From Nitrospirillum amazonense (GTDB lineage: Bacteria; Pseudomonadota; Alphaproteobacteria; Azospirillales; Azospirillaceae), in the NCBI RefSeq assembly GCF_007828035.1, contig NZ_VITV01000002.1:496001-560000 (forward strand): a DNA stretch of 64,000 nucleotides. The letters are read 5' to 3'. Shown here piece by piece: positions 57,303 through 64,000 of the stretch. The number at the start of each line of letters is the position of its first letter. Positions within the stretch are counted from its first letter, which is position 1. A program made the position numbers and the translations under genes. The notes beneath the pieces are model-generated. The model had not been told where the DNA came from. It worked only from the letters and a program-made list of their open reading frames with translations, and ran no database searches.

Positions 57303-58964
57303 ATGACGATGCTGTGGGAAAAGTCCTATCCGCCGGGCATCGAGTGGAACAGCGAACCGCCCCTGCCCACCTTGGTGGAGGATTTGGACCGCGCCGTCGC
57401 CACCTGGCCCGCCAATCCCTTCCTGATCTGCATGGGCCAGACCATGGATTTCGCCACCTTCGGTGCGCTGTGCGCCCGCGTGGCGGCCAACCTGGCCAAG
57501 CTGGGCGTGGGCCCGGGCGTGCACGTCGGCCTGCACCTGCCCAACACACCCCATTTCGTGCTGGCCTTCTACGCCGTGCTGAAGGCCGGCGGCGTGGTCG
57601 TTCCGCTGAGCCCGCTGGATGCGGAGCGGGAGCTGACGCACAAGCAGACCAAGGCCGACATCCGCCTGGTCATCAGCTTCGCCGGCCTGGCGGACAAGCT
57701 GCCCCTGGCCGAGGGCGTGCGCCTGGTGGTGGCCGGCCCCACCGACTTCGCCGGCCAGGGCGTGCCGGCGGAGGCCCTGCCCAGCGGCGCCCTGCCCTAC
57801 ACCGCCCTGCTGGCGCCCACGGAACCGCCGGCCGCCGGCTGGCCCAAGCGCGCGCTGGACGACCTGGCCACGCTGCAATTCTCCGGCGGCACCACCGGCC
57901 TGCCCAAGCCCGCCATGCTGACCCACCAGAACCTCAGCGCCTCGGCCGGGGCCTATGACGTGTTCAGCCGATTCATGGGGCTGACGCCGGGCCAGGAACG
58001 CATGATGGTGGTGCTGCCCCTGTTCCACATCTACGCGCTGGACACGCTGATGGTGCGGGCAATGCGCAACGGCTACTGCATGATCCTGCATCCCCGCTGG
58101 GACACCGATGCCGTGCTGGACAGCATCCGCGACCACCGGCCCACCCTGTTCGCCGGCGTGCCCACCATGCACCGGGCCATCGCCTCCAGCCCCCGGGTGA
58201 AAGACATCGACTTCAGCAGCCTGAAGTTCGTGGGCAGCGGCGGCGCGCCCCTGCCCGTGGAACTGGCGCACGAGTTCGAGGCCGCCACCGGCAAGCCGGT
58301 GCTGGAAGGCTGGGGCATGAGCGAGACCAGCCCCGCCGGCACCATCACCCCGCCGCATAGGCGCAAGGTCGGCTCCGCCGGCATCCCCATGCCGGGCATC
58401 ACCATCGAAATCCGCGACCTGACCGACCCGCACAAGACCCTGGGCGCGAACGAGAAGGGAGAGATCTGCATCAAGGGCCGCAACGTCACCCAGGGCTATT
58501 ACAAGCAGCCGGAGGAGACGCGCGAGGCCTTCATCGACGGCCTGTTCCGCACGGGCGACATCGGCTACCTGGACGATGACGGCTTCATGTTCATCGTCGA
58601 CCGGCGCAAGGACATGATCCTGTCCGGCGGCTACAACGTCTATCCCCGCGTGGTGGAGGAAGCGATCTATGAGCACCCCGCCGTGGCGGAGGTGATCGTC
58701 ATCGGCATCCCCGACAGCTATCGCGGCGAAAGCGCCAAGGCCTTCGTCACCCTGCGCCCGGACGCCACCCCCTTCAGCCTGGAAGAACTGCGCGCCTTCC
58801 TGGCCGACAAGCTGGGCCGGCACGAGCTGCCGGCGGCGCTGGAGTTCCGCGACATCCTGCCCAAGACCGCCGTGGGCAAGCTGTGGAAGCAGCCCCTGGT
58901 GGCGGAGGAACGCGCCAAGGCCGCCCAGGGACCTGAAAAGGTGGCGGCGCCGGCGGCGGAGTAA
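57303..58964 (+). CDS. Long-chain acyl-CoA ligase (AMP-forming)
   Basis: The 553-residue adenylate-forming enzyme activates a fatty acid via acyl-AMP to acyl-CoA. Core motifs are the P-loop-like FSGGTTGLPKPAMLTHQN, VVLPLFHIYALDT, GWGMSETSPAGT, FRTGDIGYLDDDGFMFIVDR, KDMILSGGYNVYPRVVEEAI and the C-terminal Lys in LPKTAVGKLWKQPL. It is of FadD type, so fatty-acid degradation or lipid remodelling are likely; the chain length cannot be read. The ATG at 57303 has GGGAGGAG 10-17 bases upstream. A thioesterase gene follows on the same strand after 113 bases. Confidence 0.92.
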   Translation: MTMLWEKSYPPGIEWNSEPPLPTLVEDLDRAVATWPANPFLICMGQTMDFATFGALCARVAANLAKLGVGPGVHVGLHLPNTPHFVLAFYAVLKAGGVVVPLSPLDAERELTHKQTKADIRLVISFAGLADKLPLAEGVRLVVAGPTDFAGQGVPAEALPSGALPYTALLAPTEPPAAGWPKRALDDLATLQFSGGTTGLPKPAMLTHQNLSASAGAYDVFSRFMGLTPGQERMMVVLPLFHIYALDTLMVRAMRNGYCMILHPRWDTDAVLDSIRDHRPTLFAGVPTMHRAIASSPRVKDIDFSSLKFVGSGGAPLPVELAHEFEAATGKPVLEGWGMSETSPAGTITPPHRRKVGSAGIPMPGITIEIRDLTDPHKTLGANEKGEICIKGRNVTQGYYKQPEETREAFIDGLFRTGDIGYLDDDGFMFIVDRRKDMILSGGYNVYPRVVEEAIYEHPAVAEVIVIGIPDSYRGESAKAFVTLRPDATPFSLEELRAFLADKLGRHELPAALEFRDILPKTAVGKLWKQPLVAEERAKAAQGPEKVAAPAAE

Positions 58965-59077
58965 GCACCGAGCAATGCCCTGAAACGGAACGGCGCCCCG
59001 GCGAAACCGGTGGCGCCGTCGCCGTCTTCGCGGGTATGTCCTGAGGCGCGTCCGCCCCGTATTCCCGAGGAATCCTG

Positions 59078-59539
59078 ATGAGCACCCCGGCCACGAACAC
59101 TCCGGAAAGCCGCGCCGACTATCGCCACTTCCAGCCCATCACCACCCGCTGGGCGGACAACGACGCCTACGGCCACGTCAACAACGTGGTCTACTACAGC
59201 TACTTCGACACGGCGGTGAACCAGCACATGATCGAGAAGGGCGTGCTGGCGCCGGACAGGGGGACCGCCATTGCCCTGGTGGTGGAGACGCAGTGCCGGT
59301 ATTTCGCGCCCATCACCTTCCCCGACCGGGTGACGGTGGGGGTACGGGTGGCACACATGGGCCGCAGCAGCGTGCGCTATGAACTGGCGCTGTTCCGCAA
59401 TGACGAGGATGCGCCGGCCGCCGCCGGGCACTACGTCCATGTCTATGTCGACAACGCCACCCGCCGCCCCACCCCCATTCCGGAGGATGTGGCGGCCGTG
59501 CTGCGCACCATGGTGGCGGCGCCGGCGGAAAAGGCTTAA
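59078..59539 (+). CDS. Acyl-CoA thioesterase, hotdog fold (YbgC/4HBT type)
   Basis: A 153-residue hotdog-fold thioesterase. The conserved TRWADNDAYGHVNNVVYYSY contains the catalytic Asp, and VVETQCRYFAPITFPDRVTV and VRYELALFRNDEDAPAAAGH complete the fold. It would hydrolyse an acyl-CoA, plausibly a product of the ligase encoded just upstream. AGGAA lies 6-10 bases before the ATG. Its stop codon overlaps that of the convergent PepSY gene by 4 bases. Confidence 0.9.
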   Translation: MSTPATNTPESRADYRHFQPITTRWADNDAYGHVNNVVYYSYFDTAVNQHMIEKGVLAPDRGTAIALVVETQCRYFAPITFPDRVTVGVRVAHMGRSSVRYELALFRNDEDAPAAAGHYVHVYVDNATRRPTPIPEDVAAVLRTMVAAPAEKA

Positions 59540-61125
59540 GGCGCGGGGTTGGCCTGGGCGGCCAGGGTCCGGGCGCGGCGGCCGGCCAGGCCGGTGCTGA
59601 AGACAAAGCCCACGCCGGCCAGGGCCAGCACCAGATCCACCACCAACGCCGCCGCCGGCAGGTCCGTGCCATGGCGGGCGGCATGGGCACCGGCCAGCAG
59701 CACCAAGGCGGCCCCCAGGAGCAGGCGCAAGGTCCGCGACGCCCGCTCACCCGTGGGCGCCGCCAAGCTCAACAGCGGCAGGATCGCCACCAGGCCCCAG
59801 AAGCTCCAGAGATAGACCGCCTCCCGCGCCAGATCGGGCGCCAGGGTGAAGGCGGCCGAGACGGTCGCCGCCAGGGGCACGCCCCAGGTCACGCCGGCCC
59901 AGGCCCGTTCCAGCCGGGGCAGCGGCCGGCCCCGATCGCGCCGCCGGGCCAGGAAGATGGAAAACCCCGTGGCGGTGACGATGCTGAGCGCCAGGCCCAG
60001 CACGCCATAGACCAGGCGCACCGGCAGGCCGCCGTAGGTGGCGCAGTGCAAGGCCAGTGAGGCGCCATAAACGCGCATGCCGACGGGCCCGTCCAGGAAG
60101 CCCAACGGCGCCAGCAGCTTGCCCTCGCCATCGAAATAGTTGCGGTCGCCCTGGGTCAGACCGTCGTGGCGGGTCATGTCCAGCAGGATGCGCTGCCCCT
60201 TGGTGCCCGGCCGCTCGACATAATAGAAGCGGGAGATGCGCGCCGCCCCGGTCGTGGGGTCGGCCACCTGCGCCTGCAGCAGGGCGATGGGCGGCAAGGG
60301 CTGCGGGCCGGCGTCGGCCGCGACCTGGGCGCCGCTCAAGGGGGCGTAGGCGCGGGCGAGGTCCCCTTTGTAGCCCACCTGGGCCACGGTCAGGATCATC
60401 AGGCTGGCCAGCGCGAACAGCGCGCCGGTAACGGTGATGGCGACGTGGAAGGGCAGGCCCCAGACGCTGAGCCGGTTGTGCAGGTCGGCCAGGCCCAGGC
60501 GCCGCGCGCCGGTCAGCCGCAGGGCGAAGGCGTCGCGGAAGATGCGCGGGTGGGCCAGGATGCCGGAGAACAGCAGCGACAGCAGCACGATGCCGACCGT
60601 GCCAACCGCCAGGCCCGCCCACACCCCCGGCAGGCTCAACTCCATGTGGACCTCGCCGATAAAGTCGGTCCAGGCATCGGACGGCGTATCGGCCAGCACG
60701 CCGTCGGCGCCGGCCCGCCAGGTGACAGCGCCGGCCGGCGTGAAGGCGCGCACCGCCAGGTGGGGCCAGTCCGGCCGGGGCAGCAGGCCGTAAAGGCCGG
60801 TCACCTTCTCCGCCCCGCCCGCCTGTTGGGCCGCGCGTGCCAGGCCGGCGGCCAGGGCCTGGTCCACCACCTCCGGCGCCAGGGTGGCGGTCTCCGGCGT
60901 GCCGGCCCATTCCCAGCGGCTGAGATCATCGGCGAAGACGGCGACGGCCCCGCTGAGGCAGACGATGTAGACCAGCGCGCCCAGCCCCAGCCCCAGGGCC
61001 GAATGCCCGGCCAGGGAGGACTGGACGACGCCACCCCGGGCGCGGGGCGTGGCGCCGGGCTTGGCCGCAGTGGCGGGGTCGGCCCTGCGGCGGGCCAGGA
61101 CGCGGGCGGCGATGCGCTTCAACAT
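59536..61125 (-). CDS. PepSY-associated TM protein (siderophore-linked type)
   Basis: A 529-residue inner-membrane protein with several TM helices: SALGLGLGALVYIVCLSGAV near residue 45, VWAGLAVGTVGIVLLSLLFS near 190, FHVAITVTGALFALASLMIL near 250, LVYGVLGLALSIVTATGFSI near 385 and more at the C-terminus. The HXXXG-like pattern and FADDLSRWEW are typical of the PepSY_TM group next to TonB-dependent siderophore receptors, thought to assist periplasmic iron reduction. A Fur-type box lies upstream of this two-gene operon. The start at 61125 is chosen so that the N-terminus carries the Arg-rich cytoplasmic stretch. Confidence 0.85.
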   Translation of the reverse strand: MLKRIAARVLARRRADPATAAKPGATPRARGGVVQSSLAGHSALGLGLGALVYIVCLSGAVAVFADDLSRWEWAGTPETATLAPEVVDQALAAGLARAAQQAGGAEKVTGLYGLLPRPDWPHLAVRAFTPAGAVTWRAGADGVLADTPSDAWTDFIGEVHMELSLPGVWAGLAVGTVGIVLLSLLFSGILAHPRIFRDAFALRLTGARRLGLADLHNRLSVWGLPFHVAITVTGALFALASLMILTVAQVGYKGDLARAYAPLSGAQVAADAGPQPLPPIALLQAQVADPTTGAARISRFYYVERPGTKGQRILLDMTRHDGLTQGDRNYFDGEGKLLAPLGFLDGPVGMRVYGASLALHCATYGGLPVRLVYGVLGLALSIVTATGFSIFLARRRDRGRPLPRLERAWAGVTWGVPLAATVSAAFTLAPDLAREAVYLWSFWGLVAILPLLSLAAPTGERASRTLRLLLGAALVLLAGAHAARHGTDLPAAALVVDLVLALAGVGFVFSTGLAGRRARTLAAQANPAP

Positions 61126-61136
61126 GTCTTCCCCCC

Positions 61137-61709
61137 TCAGACGCGGGACAGCCAGGCGGCCGCCACGGCGGCACCGGCCGTCAGCGGCAGCAGCAGGCCC
61201 ACCCGGGCCAGGCGCGCGTCCACCAGCGCCCAGGTCATGGCAATACCCCAGCCGATAGGGCCGATGAAGCCGGCGGCCACGAGGCGGTCGGCCTCCATCC
61301 CACCGGCGCGCACCGCCACCAGGGCGGCCACCGACATACCGGTGGCGGCGGCCAGCGGGCCGGCCAGCAGGGTGCGGGCCGTCCCGCGCAGGAAGGTCAC
61401 CCAGGCCCGCCGGCCCGGTTCCACCGGCATGGCCACGGGGGCCTTGGGCGCGCGGTGCGGCCGGCGGCGCCGGTCCCGGCCCAGGATCACCACGCCGTAG
61501 CCCACCAGGGAGAAGGCCAGGAAGCCGATGACGACGGCCTTGTCGGCGTCGGCCACGGCCAGCCAGCCGGCGAAACCCGCGGCGATCAGGGCCCAGCCCG
61601 GCAGGGCACGCCAGCGCGGGGCCGTGGCCGAGGCCCATACCCGCCGCAGCAGGACGATGCCCAGCACCGTCAGGGCCAAGCCCCCCAAAAAGCCCATCGT
61701 CGCCGTCAT
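61137..61709 (-). CDS. Small integral membrane protein partnered with PepSY-TM protein
   Basis: The 190-residue protein has about six hydrophobic segments: MGFLGGLALTVLGIVLLRRV, LPGWALIAAGFAGWLAVADA, VIGFLAFSLVGYGVVILG, AGPLAAATGMSVAALVAVRA, AAGFIGPIGWGIAMTWALVD and LLPLTAGAAVAAAWL. Such proteins often precede PepSY-TM genes in iron-uptake loci; I do not know a function. The gap to the PepSY gene is 11 bases. The Shine-Dalgarno sequence is poor, so the start at 61709 is tentative. A Fur-like site lies about 80 bases upstream. Confidence 0.72.
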   Translation of the reverse strand: MTATMGFLGGLALTVLGIVLLRRVWASATAPRWRALPGWALIAAGFAGWLAVADADKAVVIGFLAFSLVGYGVVILGRDRRRRPHRAPKAPVAMPVEPGRRAWVTFLRGTARTLLAGPLAAATGMSVAALVAVRAGGMEADRLVAAGFIGPIGWGIAMTWALVDARLARVGLLLPLTAGAAVAAAWLSRV

Positions 61710-61788
61710 GCCGTCGCCCAAATCCCAAGGATGTCGCGGGCATCCGGCCGATCGTCCCCGTCCGGCGCCCTTAGCGTCCGGCACTATA

Positions 61789-61806
61789 AATAAGAGTAAT
61801 TCGCAA
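61789..61806 (-). promoter_or_regulatory. Fur-type box upstream of the PepSY operon
   Basis: On the minus strand the site reads TTGCGAATTACTCTTATT, close to the bacterial Fur consensus of the form TGCGAATNATTCTCATT. It lies 80 bases upstream of the ATG at 61709, in a position suited to iron-dependent repression of the PepSY pair. Confidence 0.6.
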
Positions 61807-61821
61807 TTGCAACTTCGAACA

Positions 61822-63180
61822 TCATTCCCAGACGGCGGTGGCGCCGCCCAGCGGCCCCGCCGGCCGGTCCCAGGCCAGCGGCGCCCCGGCCACGGTCACC
61901 GGCGCCGCCAGGCGGCGGGCTGGCCCCCAGCCGGTCTGTTCGAGGGCGGGATTGAAGTCGGTGTCGGTCTCGGGCGCCAGAGGGGGCGCGTCCATCACCC
62001 CCGCCCCGCCGTCCAGCAGCAGGCGGGCGGTGCTGGCCAGGGCGGTGCGGCCCGCCGTGCCCTGGCCGGTGCGCGCCCGGAGCGCCAGGCCGCGCAGCGC
62101 CATGGCGGCCAGGATGTAGCCGGTGGCGTGGTCCAGCGCCTGCACCGGCAGGGGCGTGGGCTTGTCGCGGCCCAGCAGGCGCATGCCGGCCTCGGCGATG
62201 CCGGCGCTCATCTGCACCAGGCTGTCGAAGCCGCGCCGCCCGGCCCAGGGCCCGTCCCAGCCATAGGCGTCCAGGCAGATATCGACCAGGCCGGGGTTGA
62301 GCGCACGGCGGCTGTCCGCATCCAGGCCCAGGCGGGCCAAGGCGTCCGGGCGATAGCCATGGACCAGCACGTCGGCCCGGGCCAGCAGGCGCTTCAAGGT
62401 CGCCACATCGTCGGCCCGCTGCAGGTCCAGGCGGGCGCAGCGCTTGCCCAGGGTCATGTCCGGTTCCAGGTTGGGTTCCGCCCAGCCGGGCGGGTCGATG
62501 CGCAGCACCTGGGCGCCGCAGCCGGCCAGGAAGCGCGTGGCCGTGGGCCCGGCCAGGATACGGGTCAGGTCCAGCACACGGATGCCGGCCAGGGGCCGGA
62601 CGGGATCCGGCCGCCACCCCTCGACACCCTGCCCCGCCGTTTCCAGGGTCAACAGGGGGGAGGCCGCCACGGCGCGGCCCTGAGGGTGTTCGGCCCACGC
62701 CTCGGCGCTGCGCATCTCCGCGGCGCAGCCGCCGGCCGCCACCACCGCCGCCTCAAGATCGCCCGCCGTCCAGCCCGCCACGGCCCGGGCCACCGCCGCC
62801 CGGTCCGCCGGCACGCCGAGCACGGACAAGGCAGCGGCGCGGTGGTGCGGGGCGTTGGTGTGCAGGCGAATCCAGCCGTCGGCGGCGCGGTAGTCGCCCG
62901 CCACCGCGTCCCAGGCGGGCGGCAGGTCCCAGCCCAGGGGCCGCAGGGCATAGCCGAACCAGGCGGAGGACAGGCGGCGGTCGGCCACCACCCCGTCCGC
63001 GCCCGCCAGCTCGGCCAGGGCCAGGCCGGCGGCGGCCACCGAGGCGACCGCCAAGTCGCTGACCGCGAAGACGGACGGCAGGCTGCCGGCGCCGGTGAAG
63101 CGCACCCGGTCCAGCGCGTCGGGCGCGCCGCCCAGGGCCTGCCAGATGGTCTTGAGGAAATGATGGCCGGGGGTGCTCAT
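61822..63180 (-). CDS. CaiB/BaiF family CoA-transferase
   Basis: A 452-residue family III CoA-transferase-like protein. The hallmark segment is LAGIRVLDLTRILAGPTATR, followed by LAGCGAQVLRIDPPGWAEPN, DLQRADDVATLKRLLARADV and LVHGYRPDALARLGLDADSR, and near the middle GFDSLVQMSAGIAEAG. The catalytic Asp expected about 145 residues after the N-terminal domain is not identifiable with certainty, and the N-terminal 180 residues are unusually long for the family. It is divergent from the HTH-citrate synthase gene, and the two share a palindrome-rich promoter region. Confidence 0.8.
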   Translation of the reverse strand: MSTPGHHFLKTIWQALGGAPDALDRVRFTGAGSLPSVFAVSDLAVASVAAAGLALAELAGADGVVADRRLSSAWFGYALRPLGWDLPPAWDAVAGDYRAADGWIRLHTNAPHHRAAALSVLGVPADRAAVARAVAGWTAGDLEAAVVAAGGCAAEMRSAEAWAEHPQGRAVAASPLLTLETAGQGVEGWRPDPVRPLAGIRVLDLTRILAGPTATRFLAGCGAQVLRIDPPGWAEPNLEPDMTLGKRCARLDLQRADDVATLKRLLARADVLVHGYRPDALARLGLDADSRRALNPGLVDICLDAYGWDGPWAGRRGFDSLVQMSAGIAEAGMRLLGRDKPTPLPVQALDHATGYILAAMALRGLALRARTGQGTAGRTALASTARLLLDGGAGVMDAPPLAPETDTDFNPALEQTGWGPARRLAAPVTVAGAPLAWDRPAGPLGGATAVWE

Positions 63181-63233
63181 GGTCGGTGTCTCCCTTTAGG
63201 AACAGCCCGACGATGAACCGGTGACAATAATCG

Positions 63234-63275
63234 TCAATGTTGATTAACTAAATCAATATTGATTGAGACGATCAA
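63234..63275. promoter_or_regulatory. Clustered TTGA/TCAA palindromes between caiB-like and HTH-citrate synthase genes
   Basis: Three interleaved inverted repeats lie in 42 bases: TCAA-TG-TTGA (63234-63243), TTGATT-AACTA-AATCAA (63240-63256) and TTGAT-7-ATCAA (63259-63275). This is the only AT-rich part of the region and overlaps both divergent promoters. It is probably an operator, perhaps for the citrate-synthase-fused HTH protein itself. Confidence 0.6.
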
Positions 63276-63289
63276 CGAGGGGGCGCCCG

Positions 63290-64000
63290 ATGGCCGACCT
63301 GCTGACCGCCGCCCAGGCCGCCACGCGGCTGGGCGTCTCCCGCCAGACGCTGTACGCCTATGTCAGCCGGGGGCTGCTGCGCGCCCAGCCGGACGGGGAC
63401 ACGCGCGAGAGCCGCTACCTGGCGGCGGAGGTCGACCGGCTGGCCCTGACCCGCATCCGGGGCCGCCGGCCGAAGGACATCGCCAAGGCCACGCTGGACT
63501 GGGGCCTGCCCGTGCTGGAGTCGGCTATCACCCTGATCCAGGACGGCCACCTCTACTACCGGGGTCGCGACGCCGTGGACCTCGCCGTCCGCGCCAGCGT
63601 GGAGGAGGTGGCGGGCTTGCTGTGGCGGGTGGCGCCGGAGGAGGCGTTCGGCGGCCCCCTGCCCCAGCCGGCGCAGGCCTTCGCCGTGGCCCAGGCGGCC
63701 TTCCACGGCCGCCGGGCGGAGGAGGCGCTGCTGCCCCTGCTGGCCCTGGCCAGCGAGGACGCCGACACCGCCGCCTGGCAGCGGGCGCCCGGCCGGCTGG
63801 CGCAGGGGGCGGCGGCGCTGGTGCGGCTGCTGACGGCCTGCCTGCTGGGCACAGCCCCCGCCGCCGGCCCCATCCACAAGCAATGCGCCCAGGCGTGGAA
63901 GCTGGACAAGGACGGCGCCGAGCTGGTGCGCATGGCCCTGGTGCTGTGCGCCGACCATGAGCTGAACGCCTCCAACTTCACCGCCCGCTGCATCGCCTCC
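63290..64000 (+). CDS. Citrate synthase family protein with N-terminal HTH domain (3' truncated by window)
   Basis: The frame is open to the right edge (237 codons), so the catalytic C-terminus is missing. Residues 4-25 form a MerR-like HTH (LLTAAQAATRLGVSRQTLYA, then YVSRGLLRAQPDG). The citrate synthase body follows, with the family signature VLCADHELNASNFTARCIAS near the cut. Fusions of an HTH to citrate synthase are known in proteobacteria and may act as (methyl)citrate synthases or as metabolite-responsive regulators. GAGGGGG lies 8-14 bases upstream of the ATG. It is divergent from a CaiB-like transferase with the palindrome cluster between them. Confidence 0.85.
   Translation, partial: MADLLTAAQAATRLGVSRQTLYAYVSRGLLRAQPDGDTRESRYLAAEVDRLALTRIRGRRPKDIAKATLDWGLPVLESAITLIQDGHLYYRGRDAVDLAVRASVEEVAGLLWRVAPEEAFGGPLPQPAQAFAVAQAAFHGRRAEEALLPLLALASEDADTAAWQRAPGRLAQGAAALVRLLTACLLGTAPAAGPIHKQCAQAWKLDKDGAELVRMALVLCADHELNASNFTARCIAS

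Noticed and set aside
63259-63960. 233-codon frame over the start of the HTH-citrate synthase gene
   Set aside because: It is Pro/Gly/Arg-rich and out of frame with the clear HTH and citrate synthase motifs read from 63290.

Overview
The window is high-GC, gene-dense bacterial chromosome. Gene content and sequence style fit an alphaproteobacterium, most likely the Azospirillum/Nitrospirillum/Niveispirillum group of Rhodospirillales. The pointers are a chemoreceptor with a C-terminal PilZ domain (as in Azospirillum Tlp1), many hybrid histidine kinases, a full kdp operon and periplasmic plant-polysaccharide hydrolases. The species assignment is inference. Where a Shine-Dalgarno sequence, signal peptide or overlap argued for it, a start inside the longest reading frame was chosen, and the entry says so.

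Layout. 1-3.3 kb: tail of an S41 peptidase, a PhnA-like protein, a DUF4180 protein, tRNA-Ser(GCT) and gatB. 3.5-9.5 kb: a chemoreceptor-PilZ fusion and a CHASE/PAS hybrid kinase. 9.5-12.4 kb: a Tim44-like protein divergent from a secreted S10 serine carboxypeptidase. 12.4-21.3 kb: an exopolysaccharide-type island described below. 21.3-22.8 kb: a decayed copy of the S10 gene end, a frameshifted zinc-ribbon gene and a Phd/PIN toxin-antitoxin pair. 22.8-26.7 kb: a two-receiver hybrid kinase followed by a REC-HD-GYP response regulator. 27-34.8 kb: two MFS exporters, an SMP-30 lactonase, a small repeat protein, a COG4315 protein, and a LysR/NmrA/GST group. 34.9-41.2 kb: GH2-GH29-GH31 operon behind a LacI-type operator. 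41.3-52 kb: EF-hand protein, CBS-BON protein, EIIA(Ntr)-like protein and the complete kdp operon, including kdpF and a further 27-codon gene. 52-57 kb: two uncharacterised proteins, an ankyrin protein, RlpA and a porin. 57-64 kb: acyl-CoA ligase, thioesterase, a Fur-type PepSY membrane pair, a CaiB-like CoA transferase, and a HTH-citrate synthase cut by the window edge.

The most interesting region is 12.4-21.3 kb. Six genes on the + strand overlap or nearly abut: a cellulose-synthase-like GT2, a membrane-anchored DUF3131 protein, REC-PP2C phosphatase, STAS antagonist, HATPase anti-sigma-type kinase, and GH10 glycanase. They are transcribed away from a two-gene unit encoding an outer-membrane-type protein and a DUF3131 lipoprotein. 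It looks like a beta-glycan synthesis and export machine that carries its own partner-switching control instead of a PilZ/c-di-GMP domain. The synthase has an altered acceptor motif (QRFKY where QxxRW is expected). The island is bracketed by two copies of the 3' end of the S10 peptidase gene, the distal one degraded.

Two further regulatory links stand out. A 36-bp element upstream of the kdp operon recurs upstream of the porin gene 5 kb away. An EIIA(Ntr)-like gene lies directly downstream of kdpE. The GH2/GH29/GH31 trio fits removal of xyloglucan side chains in the periplasm.
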